Below are positions 34,402 through 52,043 of a DNA stretch of 64,000 bases, piece by piece. A program made the translations under genes and the position numbers. The notes below the pieces were generated by a model. That model was not told where the DNA came from and made no database searches. It saw nothing but the letters and a program-made list of their open reading frames with translations. Origin of the DNA: Lamellibrachia columna (taxonomy: Eukaryota > Annelida > Polychaeta > Sabellida > Siboglinidae); NCBI GenBank assembly GCA_963662155.1, contig OY759267.1, forward strand, positions 15,307,489 through 15,371,488. The letters run 5' to 3'. Within the stretch, counting starts at the first letter, position 1. Each line of letters begins with the position of its first letter.

Positions 34402-36136
34402 TTATGGAAAACGACTGTATTCGTCTATTGCAACTAATAAATAGTCTCCTGACGGGAATGGACCACAGAAGTCAATGTCAACATGTTGCCATGGTCCCTC
34501 CGGTAACTTTGACATTTTCAACGGTTCCATCGATGATTCCGGTAGATGTGTGCTGGCTTGACAGGCCATGCACCTCTTCACCCTCTTCTCGACTAGTACA
34601 TCTATCCCCGGGAACCACACCTTTTCTCGGATCAAACGCTTTGTCTTGACCATCCCCTGGTGACCTTGATGCGCCAGTTCTACTACTCTTTCCTGGAGTT
34701 TTGTCGGGACAACCATCTTCGTTCCCTTCAACAGAAGTCCACCTCTGGTTATTGACAGTTCACTTCGAAGCTTCTTAAAAGTCTTCATTGTCTTCAATCA
34801 CCTTTTTTAGTGTGTTATCTTCAAGGGTTGCTTTCTTGACCTCTTCTGCCGACATTGCCTTTGGTATTGCATGATTTTCGATGAAATTCACATACTGTTC
34901 TGCCTCTTTCGCAGATCTACTGTCTTCGGCATTTGGTCGTGTTCGTTCTACCATGTATCTTGACATGTAGTCTGCTGGGTTTTCTGGATTCTTCCCAGGT
35001 CGATATGTCACTTTGTAGTCATATTTGTCTTGCATTCTCATTAGCCAACGCTCAATCCTAGCATTCGGCTTACTTCTCGGGTTGTTAAATAACCCTTCAA
35101 GAGGTTTGTGATCTGTGATGATCTCTACAGACTTTCCATAGATGTAGAGATGGAATTTTTCGGTTCCCCATGCTACCGCTAGCGCTTCACGCTCCGTCTG
35201 ACTGTATCTCTGTTCTACTTCTGACAGGGCTCTTGAGGCATACGCAACTATCCTGCCTCCTTCCTCTTCTTCCGACTCTTTTTGTGCTAGGATTGCGCCA
35301 AGTCCTACTGGAGATGCATCCACTATCAGCTCAGTGTATTTCGTGGGGTCATAGTATGCCATTACTCTTTGTGACTGAAGGAGATCATGGAGCTTCTTCA
35401 AGGATTCGCCCTGTTCTTCTCCCCACTCCCAGGTAACCTTTGATCTTGTCAGTTTCCTCAAAGGTTCAGTGATGGTAGCAAAGTTCGGTATCGAGCGAGA
35501 GACGTAGCCAGCCATTCCTAGCAACGATCTCACTTCCTCTGCATTCTCCGGAGTCTTCATTTTTCCGATGACCTCCAGCTTCTGAGGATCCGCTGACACT
35601 CCTTCTGGGCTCCAGACATGTCCAAAGAATGACAAATGTCTCTGGTTGAACACACACTTTTCTCTGTTGAGTGTAAGATTGGTTGCTCTCACCTGTTCAA
35701 ACACTTGACGGAGGTTGTCATCATGTTCAGCTTGTGTGCGACCATGTACCAGAATGTCATCGCTGATGTTGAACACTTTCGGGATGCCCTGTAGTGTCGT
35801 CTGGATGGCATTCTGGAAAACTTCTGCTGCGGAGCTCAAGCCAAACATCAGTCGTTTGTATCTCCACAGTTTCTGGTTTGCACTGAACGTAGTGATGTAC
35901 CTTGATTCGGGTGCCAGTTCTAGTTGATGGTACCCTTTGTTCAGGTCAAGTTTTGTGAAGTACGATGACCCATTCAGTTCAAAGATGACGTCATCAACCG
36001 TCGGTGTCACGTGACGTTCACGTCGGATAGCTCGATTGGCTTCACGCATATCGACGCATATGCGAAGTTCATTTGGTTTCTTCGGTTTGGACTGAGCTAC
36101 TATTGGGCTAACCCATGGTGTTGGAACATCTACCAC
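34402..36136 (-). pseudogene. Gypsy pol: RT, RNase H, integrase zinc domain
   Basis: RT (36136-35300): WVSPIVAQSKPKKPNELRIC, YFTKLDLNKGYHQLEL, and the catalytic box NISDDILVHG. RNase H: VDASPVGLGAILAQ, SQTEREALAVAWG, TDHKPLEGLF. A frame change between about 34800 and 34775 precedes the integrase HHCC domain (HQGHQG, CMACQ) and the first catalytic Asp in HVDIDFCGPFPSGDY, which ends at a stop near 34393. The pol frame starts after a -1-type frame change relative to gag-pro near 36175. Confidence 0.9.
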
Positions 36137-36168
36137 TTCCTCTATGATGTCGAGTTGTTCCAGCTTCT

Positions 36169-37581
36169 CTAGCTCTTCTTGAACTTTTCTCTGATGTGGT
36201 ATGGAATTCTTCGATGCCGATTCTGCACAGGTTGAATCGTCTCATCAATGTGCAGCTTGACTTGGACACCCTTCAGTTTGCCAATGTCTTCAAAGATGTC
36301 GCTGTACTCCTCACACAGTTTTGAGTAGTGATCGGTTGTTTTCTCAGGTATTGATTCCCCCACTTCGTTTACTTCACATATTTCAGGGACATATCCAAGT
36401 AGTACAGCTGTTTCATAGCTTAGGAGATTGCCTTTCCCTTCACTCGTCACATATACTGTGCTGCTAACTGTCGCATTGTTTCCACTGATTTCTGCACTGA
36501 ATTTTCCCCGAATGTTCATTGGTCTCCCTGCATATGGGATGACTGGGTTATGCTCCTTAGTGAGTGTCGGACATTTTACTAGACTTCTGAATGTTTCTTC
36601 ATCTAACAGGTTTATAGATGACCCCATGTCAACGAGTATTTTGACAGGTGAGTTGTCAATTGTCACAGTCACTAATGGTTTGTTGACATTGTTTACTTCC
36701 ATCTCATTCTGGTACAGTGACCATATGTAATGGTCCTCTTCACCGGTTGGCTGTGTGTGGTCTACCTGTCGGGCCACCTTCCCCTGTTGTTTGAATTGTG
36801 GCTTGTCTCCACCTCGCCTTTGTTGTGGTCTGACCTCATTAGGTTTGTGTGGTGGTTTAGCTGACTTGCAAAGTTTTGCAAAATGGCCTATCTTGCCACA
36901 CTTGTGACAGGTTTTTCCTTTAGCTGGGCAACTGTTTTGATGTGGAAATTCCCCGCCACATCTATAACATTGTTCACCTTTTCTTGGTCTATCCATCTGC
37001 TTTCTTGTAGGTCTCCTTTGAATCATACTGACCGAAGTATTGACTGATACTGCTCTTTCTATCTCTTCAGCTTGTTGCTTAGACAATTCAAATGATCTCC
37101 CCACACTGAGGAGTTTCTCCAGTGTCATTTCCTCACTCAACGCTCGTATTCTCAGTTTCTGGGAATTGCCCTTGGTAATGATCTGTGTCTTGATTTCTCT
37201 AATGACTTCATGAAACTGACACGATGCTGCTAGTTCTCTCAATCTAGTGCAATAACTGTCAATAGACTCATCTGCCCTCTGTTCACACTTATGAAACTTG
37301 AACACTTCATATTCTCTGTTTACCTGTGGCTTAAAATAGTCGTTGAGTTTGTCTACTGCTTTGTCAAACTCTGCATCCGTGCCATTGTCAGGTATCGTGT
37401 CAAAGATATCATTGACTGGTTCGCCGACAAAATGTAACAGCCAGGCTCGCTTGTCGGTTGGTTCCGTTATTTTGCTGATAATCAGCAGCTGTTTGAAACG
37501 TGACAGCCACTTCTCCCACCGTAGACCGATTGCTGGCCCCGAAATGTCAAACGTTGGAAACTGGGGTAACGCTGTCGCCAT
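36169..37581 (-). pseudogene. Gypsy gag-protease
   Basis: Start chosen at the ATG at 37581 (ATALPQFPTFDISG). Capsid-like part: WEKWLSRFKQLL, KRAWLLHFVGEP, YEVFKFHKC, DSYCTRLRELA. Two zinc knuckles follow: CYRCGGEFPHQNSC and a canonical CHKCGKIGHFAKLC. The protease is recognisable from VKILVDMGSSINLLD, where the second active-site residue is Met instead of Thr/Ser, and ILLSYETA-like downstream sequence. The frame ends at a stop after REKFKKS, where pol resumes in the -1 frame. Confidence 0.9.
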
Positions 37582-37802
37582 GTTTTGTTTTAGCGAAAAT
37601 GTCAGTTCAAACTTCGAGCAGTGACAGTGTTGTTGTACTTGCCCTTTTCGCTGACATTGCACATGTGACGTTGACGAGCGCCGACGTCGATGTTTTCTAT
37701 GTCAAGTTCGTTTTTGCGTCGAACTTCTGTCGCATTCTAGAACGATTTGTCGAATGCAGTGCCTGCTCCGACTGTTTCGTGTTCTCCCACGAGCGGTCTA
37801 AA

Positions 37803-37819
37803 CATCCTCGTCGCCAGTT
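37803..37819 (-). promoter_or_regulatory. Gypsy primer binding site
   Basis: Immediately inside the 5' LTR on the minus strand: AACTGGCGACGAGGATG. The TGGCGACGAGG start is of the form used by tRNA-primed Gypsy elements. The priming tRNA is not assigned here. Confidence 0.7.
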
Positions 37820-37996
37820 TTAGTGTCTAAGCATACATTTAGACAGACGGACTGATTCTAACAAACACTTTATTAGTTCACGCCATATGCTTCACTCCCC
37901 GGATGTCTCGGGAGCATACGTTATTTCTCTTGTAAAACCAGACACAGGGATAATGTATTGTTGCATATTATTACTGTGAACAGTCACGACATTACA
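37820..37996 (-). repeat. Gypsy 5' LTR (right LTR)
   Basis: 177 bp, minus-strand start TGTAATGTCG, end GACACTAA; followed on the plus strand by GTATCA (37997-38002), the second half of the target duplication. Confidence 0.93.
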
Positions 37997-38179
37997 GTAT
38001 CAGATGCATTATATGTAGTTCCAACTAGCAAAGAGAACAAGCAAATTAGTTGGTTATGTAAATTTGGCCAGAGGGGCGCAAAGGCCATTATGTCCCGAAT
38101 AATTATTATCATCCACGACAGTACAGACAAATTCGAAAAAACTACACATCATGGAAACGAAGCAAGTATATCAGTATTC

Positions 38180-38412
38180 CACTATCCACCATATTTAAGA
38201 CATCACTGACAACAGGCACGCTACCCACATATTGAAAAAATGCAAACATATCTGCAATACACAAGAACAGAAACAAACAACAAGCTCAGAACTACAGACC
38301 AGTTAGTCTAACCTAAACGATGAGGGAAACATCTTGGAATGGACGGCAGCATTGCTGGCTCACAGAACTCAACGTGTCCGAGTAAACAATTCATATTCAG
38401 ATTGGCAAGACG
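38180..38412 (+). pseudogene. CR1-like RT fragments with internal deletion
   Basis: SIPLSTIFKTSLTTGTLPTY, stop, KNANISAIHKNRNKQQAQNY, RPVSLT (38180-38313) match the LINE at 273-566. Sequence then jumps to ILEWTAALLAHRTQRVRVNN, SYSDWQDVISG (38335-38410), which is about 100 residues further in the RT. Upstream 38003-38180 is unrecognised. Confidence 0.75.
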
Positions 38413-38429
38413 TAATAAGTGGAATAAAT

Positions 38430-39790
38430 AAATAAAATCTTTATTTTTGCACATTAAAAATGGCAATTGTACATTCTTTAAAATACAGTAATGTCCGTAA
38501 TAATACAGTTGACATCATCATCGTCTAAAATATTACATGTCTTAAAACCATTTCTGATGTCTAACATCTCCGATAAAACGTTCACATTTGATATTGTTAC
38601 GTTAGACAAACCAGCCTACCACACACGGCCAATATCATACACAGACACGTCATACATTGTATCACATTTATTTAGGATATGACGGTAATTTACTCTACAA
38701 ATTGACCATGGATTGGCAATGGACAACTTAGCAACACTGTTTATAATCGGTGAATTGTGGTTCATAGCTTTATGAATAAATTTTGAGAACCTTTGCTTTA
38801 AGATAACAAATAATAGCAAACTATCCGATAACAATGCTATAACATCGGTGTGTAAGCGGTGCTAGCCCCCACAACTTTCTAAGCGCTTTTCGCCATGCAT
38901 TGCAAATAGTGCCAACACTCTTACTCTGAAGATCCCATGATAGTGGGGCTCCTTAATAAGAGCAGCAATATTGTTTAAATAAATTGCATTTTACATTCGT
39001 CTTAATATGACCAAAATCGGTCATGAACATATTATACCCTCTCCAGAAGTTGGCAGTGGCATCGGCAACTAACCTATCCTTATTAACAACGGATATATGA
39101 TGGCCCAGATGTACAGCATCTTGGGTACTATATCTACTCTTAATACAGTTAAAATTTACACAGTATTCGTGTGTATATTTTTAGCATATATCGATTAAAA
39201 CATTGAATCCAGATATTGTAGGTGTTAGCAAAGTGAGATCATCTGCGTATCCGAGGCAACTCGTATAGTAGTTGCCCATGTGGCATCCCACGCCACTCTT
39301 GTCTAACTGTTCAATAATCCATCCATGTATATGGGGAAGAGAATAGGAGAAAGGATTGCTCCCTGTTTGACTCCGTTACAAGCGGTAAATTGGGATGACA
39401 TATTAGAGCCCCATCTTACTTGAAGTTTTTGTTTAGTATACATATACAGCAGCAATCTTAATACCAGGGGTGATACCTTACGTTTTAGAAGTACTGTAAA
39501 AAGCTTACAATAATTGACCTGTCGAATGCTTTGCTGGCATCTAACATGAGTGCATACACATTACTGCCATTTGCATTATAATAACCGATTGTCTCCATCA
39601 TAACATATGTGCAGTGAGTAGTGGACATATTTTGTTTAAAATCAAATTGTAAATGCGTTGTTGCAAGAGCATTTTGTTCCTTAGATAGTATAACAACATC
39701 AAACAGTTTGGTAACAATGCTGCCAAGAGTAATAGCTGTAAAATTGTCGGATGTACACACTAATTCCCACTCGCACAGGATGCATAAATG
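38430..39790 (-). mobile_element. Non-LTR retrotransposon RT fragment with C-terminal domain
   Basis: Minus strand: SDNFTAITLGSIVTKLFDVV, LQFDFKQNMSTTHCTYVMME, ALMLDASKAFDR (39760-39490), then in shifted frames LQVRWGSNMSSQFTA, GVKQGAILSPILF, GYADDLTLLTPTISG (intact YADD near 39245), FNCIKSRYS, and a C-terminal part at 38834-38616 (FSKFIHKAMNHNSPII). The 3' end has AAAATAAAG and a (TTTA)n tail near 38430. Multiple frameshifts; 5' part missing. Not CR1; clade not assigned. Confidence 0.75.
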
Positions 39791-40250
39791 TCAAAATAGC
39801 CAGGAAAGTCCCTGTAAAGAACCTGTAAGAGAGAGTCTAACGTTAACTCGTGTAACCATCCGCCCGATCCTTCTACAAAGAATTACAGCAAATTGACTAG
39901 TACGATAGCGAATTTAAATTGGACTAAACGGGAAAAACAATCAGAAATAACGGATAAAACATACTTTTTATGGCGATAACGAATTTCAATTGGACAAAAA
40001 CAAGCTAATAAGCTAATACTAAATTGTGATTCCTATGCTGGATGTTCATATCCTATCCAAACTATCGTGTATACACTCTATCAAACAAATAGACGAATTG
40101 CTGGAGTGTTTAAATATTTCGATGACAAATATACTTTAAACAGCCTATTCCAGGGCTGACGCAAGTTATTTGGGGTTTGTTAAGTGATAGTTTGTGATTG
40201 TATGCAACATTTGATATTGGTCAAACCCCCCTTTGTGATATCTGTACGGT

Positions 40251-40436
40251 CTAAAGCTTGTTGATATAAACAAGAAGTCGGCCTTTTCGACTTCCGGTTT
40301 GACTCCGGATAGCAGGTAGGTCATGACCTCTGCTTTCTGCAATCAACGCGATACCGTCAACATATCGAACATTGTTGATGTTTCTTCCGCCAATCATGTC
40401 CCTGACATTGAATCTAGCATTGAGACTAGCCAGCAA
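40251..40436 (-). pseudogene. RTE-like RT scrap around catalytic box
   Basis: FNVRDMIGGRNINNVRYVDG then IALIAES: the box reads YVDG where YADD is expected, so catalysis is lost. Only about 60 residues remain. Confidence 0.6.
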
Positions 40437-40540
40437 ATACGAATAATTAATGTATCAGTACATGAGTACAACATGCACTCCGAAGCCACATTCTTGTTAG
40501 TCAAGTGCTATATACTTATCGGACTTGCTTACTTTAGTGT

Positions 40541-40712
40541 GAATATGTTTAAAATTAGAATTGACAGATATTTGATAAGGGTGGGCTACACATAGATGAG
40601 AAAATTGTTGGACTCTCGATAAGCCAATGGCTTCCTTGTCCACTTTGCCATTTGGAACTTGTTGTTTGGGATGGCAATCTTGTTAAATCTTGTTAAATCT
40701 TGTTACTCAACT
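40541..40712 (+). mobile_element. CR1-like 3' tail copy
   Basis: Starts VNMFKIRIDRYLIRVGYT-stop, matching the end of CR1 #1 ORF2, then the conserved tail and three ATCTTGTTAA-type terminal repeats ending at about 40707. 5'-truncated. Confidence 0.85.
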
Positions 40713-41107
40713 AGACGAGCAGACACGTCAGACGCGAGTCGTTCATTTTAGCGCCTTGACTTGGTTTCGGTAAGCCACGGCTCCACTTGGACTCAATCAT
40801 TGACGATGCTGGTGTTTCGAAAAAATTTTTTTCCTGGGTTCAGAAAGGAGGGGAACAAACAGCCAATTATATGAGATTCAGTAATTCACAATTTATGACA
40901 TAAATAAAACAAAACATCGAACGGTGCTTGTGGACGTTCGGCATTTCTAGTACACATTCTCGAGTGCATTTGTGACCTTTGAGATGTAAATATTGGAAGA
41001 TTGCGAGTGTGCGACCACTTGTATGTCAATTGCTATTATGTAGGACACCACGTAGCACCAGATACGTTATCTCTAGTGTCCGCGTCATCAACGTCATCAA
41101 CAAGGTA

Positions 41108-42414
41108 GGGGAGACCGGGGCTAGTTGTACACAGGGGAAGTTGTTACGGAGGCATTTTACGAAATTATAGCACACCTGTGGATATACCATCGGCAGTAGT
41201 TGGTTGGAAGTCCACCAGCATATGCACTGCCCAAAAGTCGGGAGTTAAGAAGACGAAATTAAAGAGATGTTGAAAAACAATTACTTTTTAACCACGTAAC
41301 ACTTTTTTTGGTATGGCCACATAATATAATTTTATGTTTCGTGAATGAAACTTGAATGAAACATGTCTACGATATAGTATACGGGGTTATGCCAAGAAGA
41401 AATTAAATTGAAATTCAGGATTTGTTATCGTATATTCAATTGCAAAAATTGTGTTGTTGCAATAATTTGTATTGGGACAAGTTATTACAAATGTAACAAC
41501 GTTCGGGTGGCTCGTACCGATAGTTCAGTCAGCGAGTTGTGTACTGACGATGACTGAAAAAACAAAGTTTATTTAACCAGTACGTGTGAACGCTTTATTT
41601 CGCTTGTGAAGCCTGGCGTACTGGTTTATGACAAGTACTGTAAAGGTAGCAGTGTCAAACAAAATTAACAAATATCTCAGAAGGGCGGGTTACACATTGT
41701 TGAACTGTCGATAAGCCAATGGCTTCCTTGTCCACTTGCCATTTGGTTGTTTTGCCTTGGATGACAATATTGTTCAATCTTGTTAACATTTTATGGCACA
41801 GTCCTATTTGAGCAATTAATAATTGCTGCACGATTAATTGAAATGTGGATGTGAGTGCACTGTGCGTGCGTGCGTGCGTGCGTGCGTGAGTGCGCTGTGC
41901 GTGAATGCGTACATGTATGTATTATTCAATCAAGTAGAAGTCGCATTACATATATATTGCCATTCACTATTTCATACTCCATTCAATAATTTATATTCTA
42001 TTCACATTTGTTTGTTATGTAAAAATCCGGGGAATGCGTTCCCTTTGGTAACTAAAAATAAAAGGCTTAATTTATGACCACCTACATTGTTATGCACACT
42101 GTGTATAATATGTATAAGCGTGTATAATTCAATTAATGTAACAACGGTAACATGTACGAGTTCTTTGCTGTAACAACGTGCCCCGTATGGCGTAACAACT
42201 TGCCCCGCTTACGGGGCTAGTTGTTACAGTCGACCGCGCCTGGAAAACTTCACATAACTATCTAACTACAATATGGAATATCAATGGTATGGTACATTTT
42301 TATTAACACGAATAATACATTTAATGTATACGTTGACAGAAATAATGCATCTAACAAACTTTTCATAAAAAGTTACTTTAATTGAAAAGAGTAACAACTT
42401 TCCCCGGTCTCCCC
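41108..42414. mobile_element. Non-autonomous DNA transposon with TA target duplication
   Basis: Left end GGGGAGACCGGGGCTAGTTGT, right end inward GGGGAGACCGGGGAAAGTTGT, each preceded by TA (41106-41107 and 42415-42416). Subterminal motifs GTAACAAC with neighbouring GCCCCG recur at about 41140, 41510, 42125-42235 and 42390, on both strands. There is no transposase frame. A CR1 3' tail is inserted at 41655-41795. TA duplication suggests the Tc1/mariner or a related class, but the termini do not identify the superfamily. Confidence 0.75.
41655..41795 (+). mobile_element. CR1-like 3' tail nested in DNA transposon
   Basis: AACAAATATCTCAGAAGGGC...GATAAGCCAATGGCTTCC...AATCTTGTTAAC: same family as 14215-14350, lacking one internal segment. 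Insertion in the TA-flanked element shows it is the younger of the two. Confidence 0.8.
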
Positions 42415-42560
42415 TATTCACGCAAAACTTGGCAGAATTTAAAGATGTGTTTGAGATCTACGATCGAGGTTTAGTGAGCATGCAACAACATTGAAAATGG
42501 CAGAAACAGGTCGGTAATTGCATATTATTATTTATTGTTGCTGATTCTACCTGGTGGTGT

Positions 42561-42794
42561 CTATGCCAGCAGAAGTAAGATATCCCACACAGGAGGTATA
42601 ACACATGTGTAACCTGTCGTGTACTCAAATAGTTGGTGATCTTTAGTCTTCAAGTAGAGAGGACTGGGGAGGAGTGGGCGATATTTGATCTTTTTGGCCA
42701 CATGATCTTGCTGTTTGACCTGGAATTGTTCTACAGCAGATACCGTGGCTGCTTCCTTGGGTGAGCGAATTCCAAATTGGGATAAATTGTACAT
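42561..42794 (-). CDS. Unrecognised open frame, possible first exon
   Basis: ATG-started frame, 77 codons: MYNLSQFGIRSPKEAATVSA, then a basic middle (VAKKIKYRPLLPSPLYLKTK). A possible donor ACAG|GTTACA lies near 42607. It has a protein-like composition and no repeat similarity in the window, but no downstream exon was found and no family was recognised. May be chance. Confidence 0.2.
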   Translation of the reverse strand: MYNLSQFGIRSPKEAATVSAVEQFQVKQQDHVAKKIKYRPLLPSPLYLKTKDHQLFEYTTGYTCVIPPVWDILLLLA

Positions 42795-43154
42795 AGAATG
42801 AGTTCTGGTAGATCACGCAGTCGGTAGTTGTGTTCGCAGTTTACGTTCGTGGTGGTTCGCGTCTAGTGGGGGCATCTGCTGTGGCAACAACGCTAGGCAA
42901 ACGTGTCTATCTTCACAATAAGCGTCACTCCAGCACAAATCACGTCAGTTTTCTTGTTGCAACTACCCGTTTATACAGAAACGATGATACGCGTTATTAC
43001 ACTTTATAAAAGTGATCGGCATAGCGAGAAAATGTGTGTGCCTTTTGGTCGGTTTCGAATCACGAACACAATAATTGTGAAGGAAAGATCAATATTGATC
43101 ACGAGATACTCTCAGGCCAAGAAGCTATACGTTCGCAAACGCGTGCTTAGCATA

Positions 43155-43288
43155 GGATTCTCAGAACGAGGCAGCCGTGAATTATCTGGATAAATACATC
43201 ACGGTAATTAGACTGCCTGATTGGTCTATAACATTTTACCGTGATATATCAACCGAGATAACACACGGCTGCCTCGTTCTGAGAATCC
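43155..43288. repeat. Foldback/MITE-like hairpin, 134 bp
   Basis: Perfect 25-bp inverted arms 43155-43179 and 43264-43288 (GGATTCTCAGAACGAGGCAG core), with a second inner inverted pair ATCACGGTAA / TTACCGTGAT. No clean target duplication. Remaining sequence 42795-44575 has no recognised gene. Confidence 0.75.
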
Positions 43289-43731
43289 AGCTAACTTTTG
43301 AATAATTTCGAACGCCATCGAGTACGCGCTTTGTCATAGACACGCGATTGTTTGAACGTTATGCGTGTGATTCTATGATGACATTCTGTGATTGTTGTGA
43401 TTTACGTAATCTGCGTCAAACGCCCGCATCAGTTCCTTCGTAACACGACCCCTGGAGGTAAGACGGCCAATATCATGGTGCAAAATATCTATCTGATACC
43501 CACCATGAAAGCTGACCAACACACAAGACAGACGTAATTAAATAAGTGTGTTTTTTATTTATAGTATTTCGCCAATAGTAAAATGTTAAAACTCACTATG
43601 TAGCGGTGTGAATTATGGGCTTAATTGGTGATATGATAATATTATTAATCAGTTGACAGGTCAAACAATACAAAATGGCAATAGTATGTTGTGTTTTGTA
43701 TACACCGTTTTAAGACGGTCCTAATACACGT

Positions 43732-43810
43732 GGGACAAAACGGTCCCTATATCACAATGTGTCAAATGTCAGAGGACAGTGTTGCCCCAGGCAGAGGACC
43801 GTTTTGTCCC
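43732..43810. repeat. Short inverted repeat
   Basis: GGGACAAAACGGTCC (43732-43746) pairs perfectly with GGACCGTTTTGTCCC (43796-43810). Function unknown; possible foldback remnant. Confidence 0.6.
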
Positions 43811-44575
43811 GGGGATGGGGCATCAGTTTCATAAGTTGAGTTTAGAGGCAAACAGCATGGCCTATTGACAAGTATAGCAATAGGTGTAGAGAGTCTATAC
43901 AAATATAGTTTCATTTGATAAGCGAATATTTCCAGAATGCCACACTCGTGACGTATGGTTATCTTACAGTATGGCGCGGCCCATGAAATTAAGATATGTT
44001 TAACAAGGTTTTCCTAGTAAACCACTGGCGTGATATTCTTAATTGTTCATCCAACGATACCCAGGGTAACCGTGAAACCCGATGACTTCCATAACCCCAC
44101 GACCTCCTACATTTCAGTCACAATGGCTTTCTATCCACATTTAAACTAATGTAAAGCCATGCTTACACGAGGAGATATTGTCGCCGCGACGAAGCAATTG
44201 TTACGCAGCTATGAAAGGTCAAGGTCGTTTTATATCGCTTCAACAGATTAACGTTGTTGTCCAAATCAACAAGCTCCGTTGGCTTATCAGGAGACCAACA
44301 TTGTTTCTGTTTCCTTCCTTTTTCTCTCCTTCCTTGTTGAATAAATTCCAATTGAAAAAACATCAATATAATAACGCTACGCTCTGTTGCTTCAACATAC
44401 CTGAATTAATAATAATAACAACAAGAAAACTGCTTTTGCAACTAAAACGTCGAGAGTCACGCCCATAGTCTGAGCGTGGGTACCGAGGTTTTAAGTGCAA
44501 AAGAAGTGTTCTTATAATCATTATTAATTCATGTACGTTCAAACAACAGAACATATCATTGTTATATTAATAATA

Positions 44576-51258
<6,683 letters not shown>

Positions 51259-51581
51259 AGAGACGCCATAGTCACCGTTTGAAGAAAGAAAACAGCCAGC
51301 GAGCGTGCGTAGGACTACTGCATCCAGTAGTTCGTTTCCATCAAGGCTCAAACGCAGACGTGGCCTTCTTTCATCCTATCCAAAATCCATGACGTCACTT
51401 CCTTCAATAACTGTGCCTCAAATCTAGCGAGCGTTTGTTTCGTAAATATGACGTCGTTTTGGTCAATATTATTGATGTTGAGAAACTGTGCATTAAAACA
51501 TGATTTGGCAACAATATATGTCGCTTCGATGACATGAGTCGCGAATCGAGCGGTTATTTGTCGGTGGCGCATACCATGCAT

Positions 51582-52043
51582 TGGGCGATTAACTTAACAT
51601 TTACTTAACTTCATTAGTTAACCTCTGAATGTTAAATAAACTTAACTTGTAGTGTAATGAATTGATTAAGTTCAATTAATTTAGAGTTAACTTTTTTTTA
51701 CAAAGCAATTAGATTAATGTCATCCACATGTATAGATAAAGGTAAATTGGCACTTGCTCAGTGGGTAACACTGGGAGTTTATAGGATGTGCAGCCGGTCA
51801 ACTGCTTTACAGGCGAAAAGAGGGTAAATAGTTGACCGGCTGCACATCCTATAAACTCCATATTTACATGTAAGTTAAGTCAACTTAGTCATTAACTTAA
51901 TTAATTAACTTCATAAATTAACTTAGCTTAACTAGTTAACGTAACTTAACTAGTTCGAACGTTCAAAATACAAGTTAACTTAACTTAATCGAATATAATC
52001 CAAGATTAACTTAACTAGTTAACATATTAGATTAATCGCCCCA
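51582..52043. mobile_element. MITE-like element with TTAACTTAA-rich arms and internal hairpin
   Basis: Ends TGGGCGATTAACTTAAC and (inward) TGGGGCGATTAATCTAA are imperfect inverted repeats. Both arms are rich in AACTTAACTTAGTTAAC. In the middle lies a perfect 30-bp hairpin (51774-51803 with 51830-51859). No clear target duplication; no coding capacity. Confidence 0.6.

Larger units (their letters stand above)
33001..37996 (-). mobile_element. Gypsy-type LTR retrotransposon, 4996 bp, defective
   Basis: Two short LTRs (175 and 177 bp), PBS, gag with zinc knuckles, protease, RT, RNase H and integrase in Gypsy order, polypurine tract, and GTATCA on both sides (32995-33000, 37997-38002). Near-identical LTRs argue for a recent insertion, but the coding part has one frameshift and at least two stops. 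It lies 37 bp from the hAT target duplication and interrupts older sequence before a CR1 fragment. Confidence 0.95.

Noticed and set aside
34402..37996. Endogenous retrovirus with envelope
   Set aside because: No envelope-like frame between the integrase tail and the left LTR; only gag and pol are present.
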